Assembly: GCA_964610025.1 (NCBI GenBank)
Contig: CAZSTX010000013.1
Location: forward strand, 1-43,394
Reading direction: 5' to 3'
Origin: UBA5266 sp964610025
GTDB lineage: Bacteria > Bacteroidota > Bacteroidia > Bacteroidales > WCHB1-69
DNA: 43,394 nucleotides
Shown here: positions 41,393 through 43,394 of the stretch, in pieces
Position numbering within the stretch: the stretch's first letter is position 1
Layout: each line of letters begins with the position of its first letter
Position numbers and translations under genes: made by a program
Notes under the pieces: generated by a model
Seen by the model: the letters and a program-made list of their open reading frames with translations, nothing else
Databases searched by the model: none
Told to the model about the DNA's origin: nothing

Positions 41393-43180
41393 ATGAAAAA
41401 ATTTATTCTATTCTTTTTTATAATAGCAGTTATTAAATTAAATGCACAAGTTGTTTTAACAGAAAGTTTTGATGATAATCCACTTCCTTCCGGCAATGGA
41501 CAAGAATACCCAGAAGGATGGGACGCAATATCTAAAAAGAATCCTAAATCGTTATGGAGAATTAAAACCAGTTTCCCTGATGGTGATGTAGCAATAAAAC
41601 CAATTGATAAACAATATTTAGTAGGCTTTGAAGCTGCCTCAGAAGGTCCTTATGAAGAGTGGTTAATATCAAAAGAAATTACTTTATTAAATAGTGAAAG
41701 AACTAATATTGTTTCTTTTTATTCTTATCATGTTTCAGATAATTCTCATACAGTACGAATTTCTGATAATAATGGGGCAACGTGGGAAACAATTTGGACA
41801 GATACAGATACCAAAAGTATTTATCCTGATAAATGCCTTGATAGCTCAACGATTGATATTGCAATTCCTGATTCTTATAAAGGAAAAAAGGTTAAATTAG
41901 CTTGGGTATTTGAAGCAGCAAGTTGTCCTTCTCCTTGGGCTTTTGATTATATTATTGTAGAAGCAGTTATTAGTGGAGTAGATGTAATGCCTAAAGAATT
42001 TGTATCGCCTTTACAACATGTTGATACAGTAAATTCGAACTCTATTAATAAAGATATTTTAGTTTCTATAAAACTTATTAATAATGGAAGAACTTCAGCG
42101 GAAGATATTCCCATATCTTATACTTTAAATGGAGGAGCTCCAGTAAGCGAAATAGTTCCTTTAATTAAACCAAAAGAGACAATTACATATGTTTTTTCGC
42201 AAAAAATTAATTTACCAAAACAAGCTATTAATACAATTCAAGTTACAACTAATGCAACTGGTGATGAGCTTCCTGGGAATAATGTTTCTCAAGAGTTAAC
42301 ATTTTGGACAATTGATGATAGCACATTTATTATTTATGATTTTGAAAACCCTAATTTATTAGATTCAGCATTTTGGGAAGAGTCTGAATATACATTCTAT
42401 AATTTTGATGAGCAAAAACCTGCTATTCAAGTTTATGATAATATTTTTGGATCTTTCCCTTGGAGAGTAGGTGTTGGTGGTGCTACATTATATGATCTAA
42501 TATGGGGAAGTTATGCCGCATTTTCTTATTCAAATTTCCCTTCTTTTGCTGTTGCTGCTGATAGATGGTTAATATTGCCAGAATGTCATATTAATACTAC
42601 TACAGAACCAGTATTTTTACAATGGAATGCAGTTTCTTGTTATCAAAAAGATTATACTTCTCCAGAATTTGAATCATATGAAGTATTAATTTCTGAAAAA
42701 TCATTAGCAGTAGAAGATTTTGTTAAAGTACATGAAGTTTTATCTGAAAAATTTTTCAATCCAAACGAACCTTACAGGCCATTTAATAGAAGCGTTGATA
42801 TTTCGGCGTATAAAGGTAAAGATATACATATTGCTTTTCGTTTAACGACAAGTGGTACGACTACAAGAGGAATGTTTGCTTTAGACAATGTTATTGTATT
42901 TGGCGATGCTTCTCATAAAGAAAATAATATTAATGATTTGAAAAATAAAAATAATATTGTTTTATATCCAAATCCTGCAAGAGATAATTTAGTTGTAAAA
43001 TCAGATGAAATCATTAAAAAAATAGAAATATATAATTTGATAGGGCAAAAAATTGAAACATTTGAAAATTGTGAAATGCAATTAAATATTAATATTTCAA
43101 ATTATAATAATGGATTATATATTTTGAAAATAAAAACATCAGAAGGAGAAATAACAAAGAAAGTGAATGTTATTAAATAA
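41393..43180 (+). CDS. T9SS-secreted surface protein with choice-of-anchor-J-like domains
   Basis: A 595-residue protein with a signal peptide (MKKFILFFFIIAVIKLNAQ). Residues about 20-195 form a jelly-roll-like domain with ESFDDNPLPSG, PEGWDAISKK and EEWLISKEI, typical of the choice-of-anchor J/cleaved-adhesin type. A second similar block (about 305-500) includes ENPNLLDSAFWEE, RWLILPECHI and GMFALDNVIVFGD. Between them is a beta-sandwich segment. The C-terminus is a type A T9SS sorting domain (IVLYPNPARDNLVVKS... TKKVNVIK). Cargo of this kind is secreted and anchored to lipopolysaccharide; ligands are unknown. A terminator follows the gene. Confidence 0.88.
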   Translation: MKKFILFFFIIAVIKLNAQVVLTESFDDNPLPSGNGQEYPEGWDAISKKNPKSLWRIKTSFPDGDVAIKPIDKQYLVGFEAASEGPYEEWLISKEITLLNSERTNIVSFYSYHVSDNSHTVRISDNNGATWETIWTDTDTKSIYPDKCLDSSTIDIAIPDSYKGKKVKLAWVFEAASCPSPWAFDYIIVEAVISGVDVMPKEFVSPLQHVDTVNSNSINKDILVSIKLINNGRTSAEDIPISYTLNGGAPVSEIVPLIKPKETITYVFSQKINLPKQAINTIQVTTNATGDELPGNNVSQELTFWTIDDSTFIIYDFENPNLLDSAFWEESEYTFYNFDEQKPAIQVYDNIFGSFPWRVGVGGATLYDLIWGSYAAFSYSNFPSFAVAADRWLILPECHINTTTEPVFLQWNAVSCYQKDYTSPEFESYEVLISEKSLAVEDFVKVHEVLSEKFFNPNEPYRPFNRSVDISAYKGKDIHIAFRLTTSGTTTRGMFALDNVIVFGDASHKENNINDLKNKNNIVLYPNPARDNLVVKSDEIIKKIEIYNLIGQKIETFENCEMQLNINISNYNNGLYILKIKTSEGEITKKVNVIK

Positions 43181-43202
43181 CATTAAAATTAATTTTATAT
43201 AA

Positions 43203-43231
43203 AAAAAGGATTGTTTTTGCAATCCTTTTTT
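43203..43231 (+). terminator. Rho-independent terminator of the T9SS-secreted protein gene
   Basis: AAAAAGGATTG / CAATCCTTTTT (43203-43213 with 43220-43230) encloses a six-base loop and is followed by further T. The remaining 43232-43394 to the window end holds no feature I can support. Confidence 0.9.
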
Positions 43232-43394
43232 ATTATACTATTAATCGTTTGATTATAAGCGAAATAAAGAAATCTTTGAAATAACAAATGATTTTTAAAA
43301 AAAATAATATAAAGTATCATTTTATATGTAAAGCCTCTAAAACAAGCTAAAATACAGTTTCTTATTTAGTCGAGCCTTAAAAAGCTATTTTTTT

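Overview
The window is a strongly AT-rich stretch of a Bacteroidota chromosome, most likely an anaerobic Bacteroidales-type organism. Three signs support this. Promoters carry the Bacteroidota -7 box (TAnnTTTG, often followed by C) in place of a sigma70 -10. Two secreted proteins end in type IX secretion (T9SS) sorting domains. The gene set includes rubrerythrin, ferredoxins, butyrate kinase and a phosphotransferase-RapZ fusion. No CRISPR array, rRNA or complete insertion sequence was seen.

Layout. 1-6433 (+) is the 3' end of an aryl-polyene/flexirubin-type pigment locus: a LolA-like protein cut by the window edge, a FabZ-like dehydratase, a family 2 glycosyltransferase, an RND/MMPL exporter fused to a PlsC acyltransferase with a stub of a methyltransferase domain, and a CrtI-like FAD oxidoreductase. 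6435-8373 (-) holds cinA/pncC and a secreted von Willebrand A protein. 8527-9548 (+) holds tRNA-Lys(TTT), rubrerythrin and a 56-residue 2[4Fe-4S] ferredoxin, with clear terminators. 9625-14018 (-) is an accessory island: a truncated RhuM-like gene, a large single-chain type ISP/IIG-like restriction-modification enzyme carrying an in-frame GC-rich palindromic insert, and an unrecognised 231-residue protein coupled to it. 14239-17037 (-) has butyrate kinase and a YfcC-like transporter. 17178-19385 (+) is acpP-fabF-rnc.

19439-22731 (-) has an M16 protease and a small unknown protein. 23019-26890 (+) is a translationally coupled secreted-protein operon of visibly higher GC: a tail-fibre-like protein, two lipoproteins and a trypsin-like T9SS protease. 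A decayed, repeat-bearing gap follows (26891-27416). 27417-31678 (+) has gcvT, rlmN, an FKBP isomerase and a phosphotransferase-RapZ fusion. 31687-32544 (-) is an iron-sulfur protein. 32728-35185 (+) has a small exported unknown, nadA and a YebC-family gene. 35190-39229 (-) has a CNNM/CorC-type protein, rnhB, a membrane protein and an LD-carboxypeptidase. 39382-43180 (+) has ssb, a DUF2461 protein, dapD and a large T9SS-secreted protein.

The most interesting candidates are the 23019-26890 operon, the unknown protein coupled to the restriction enzyme, the mobile palindrome inside that enzyme, the apparent non-AUG start of the YfcC-like transporter, and several perfect palindromes next to promoters. 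All functions are read from motifs by eye; no database search was run.
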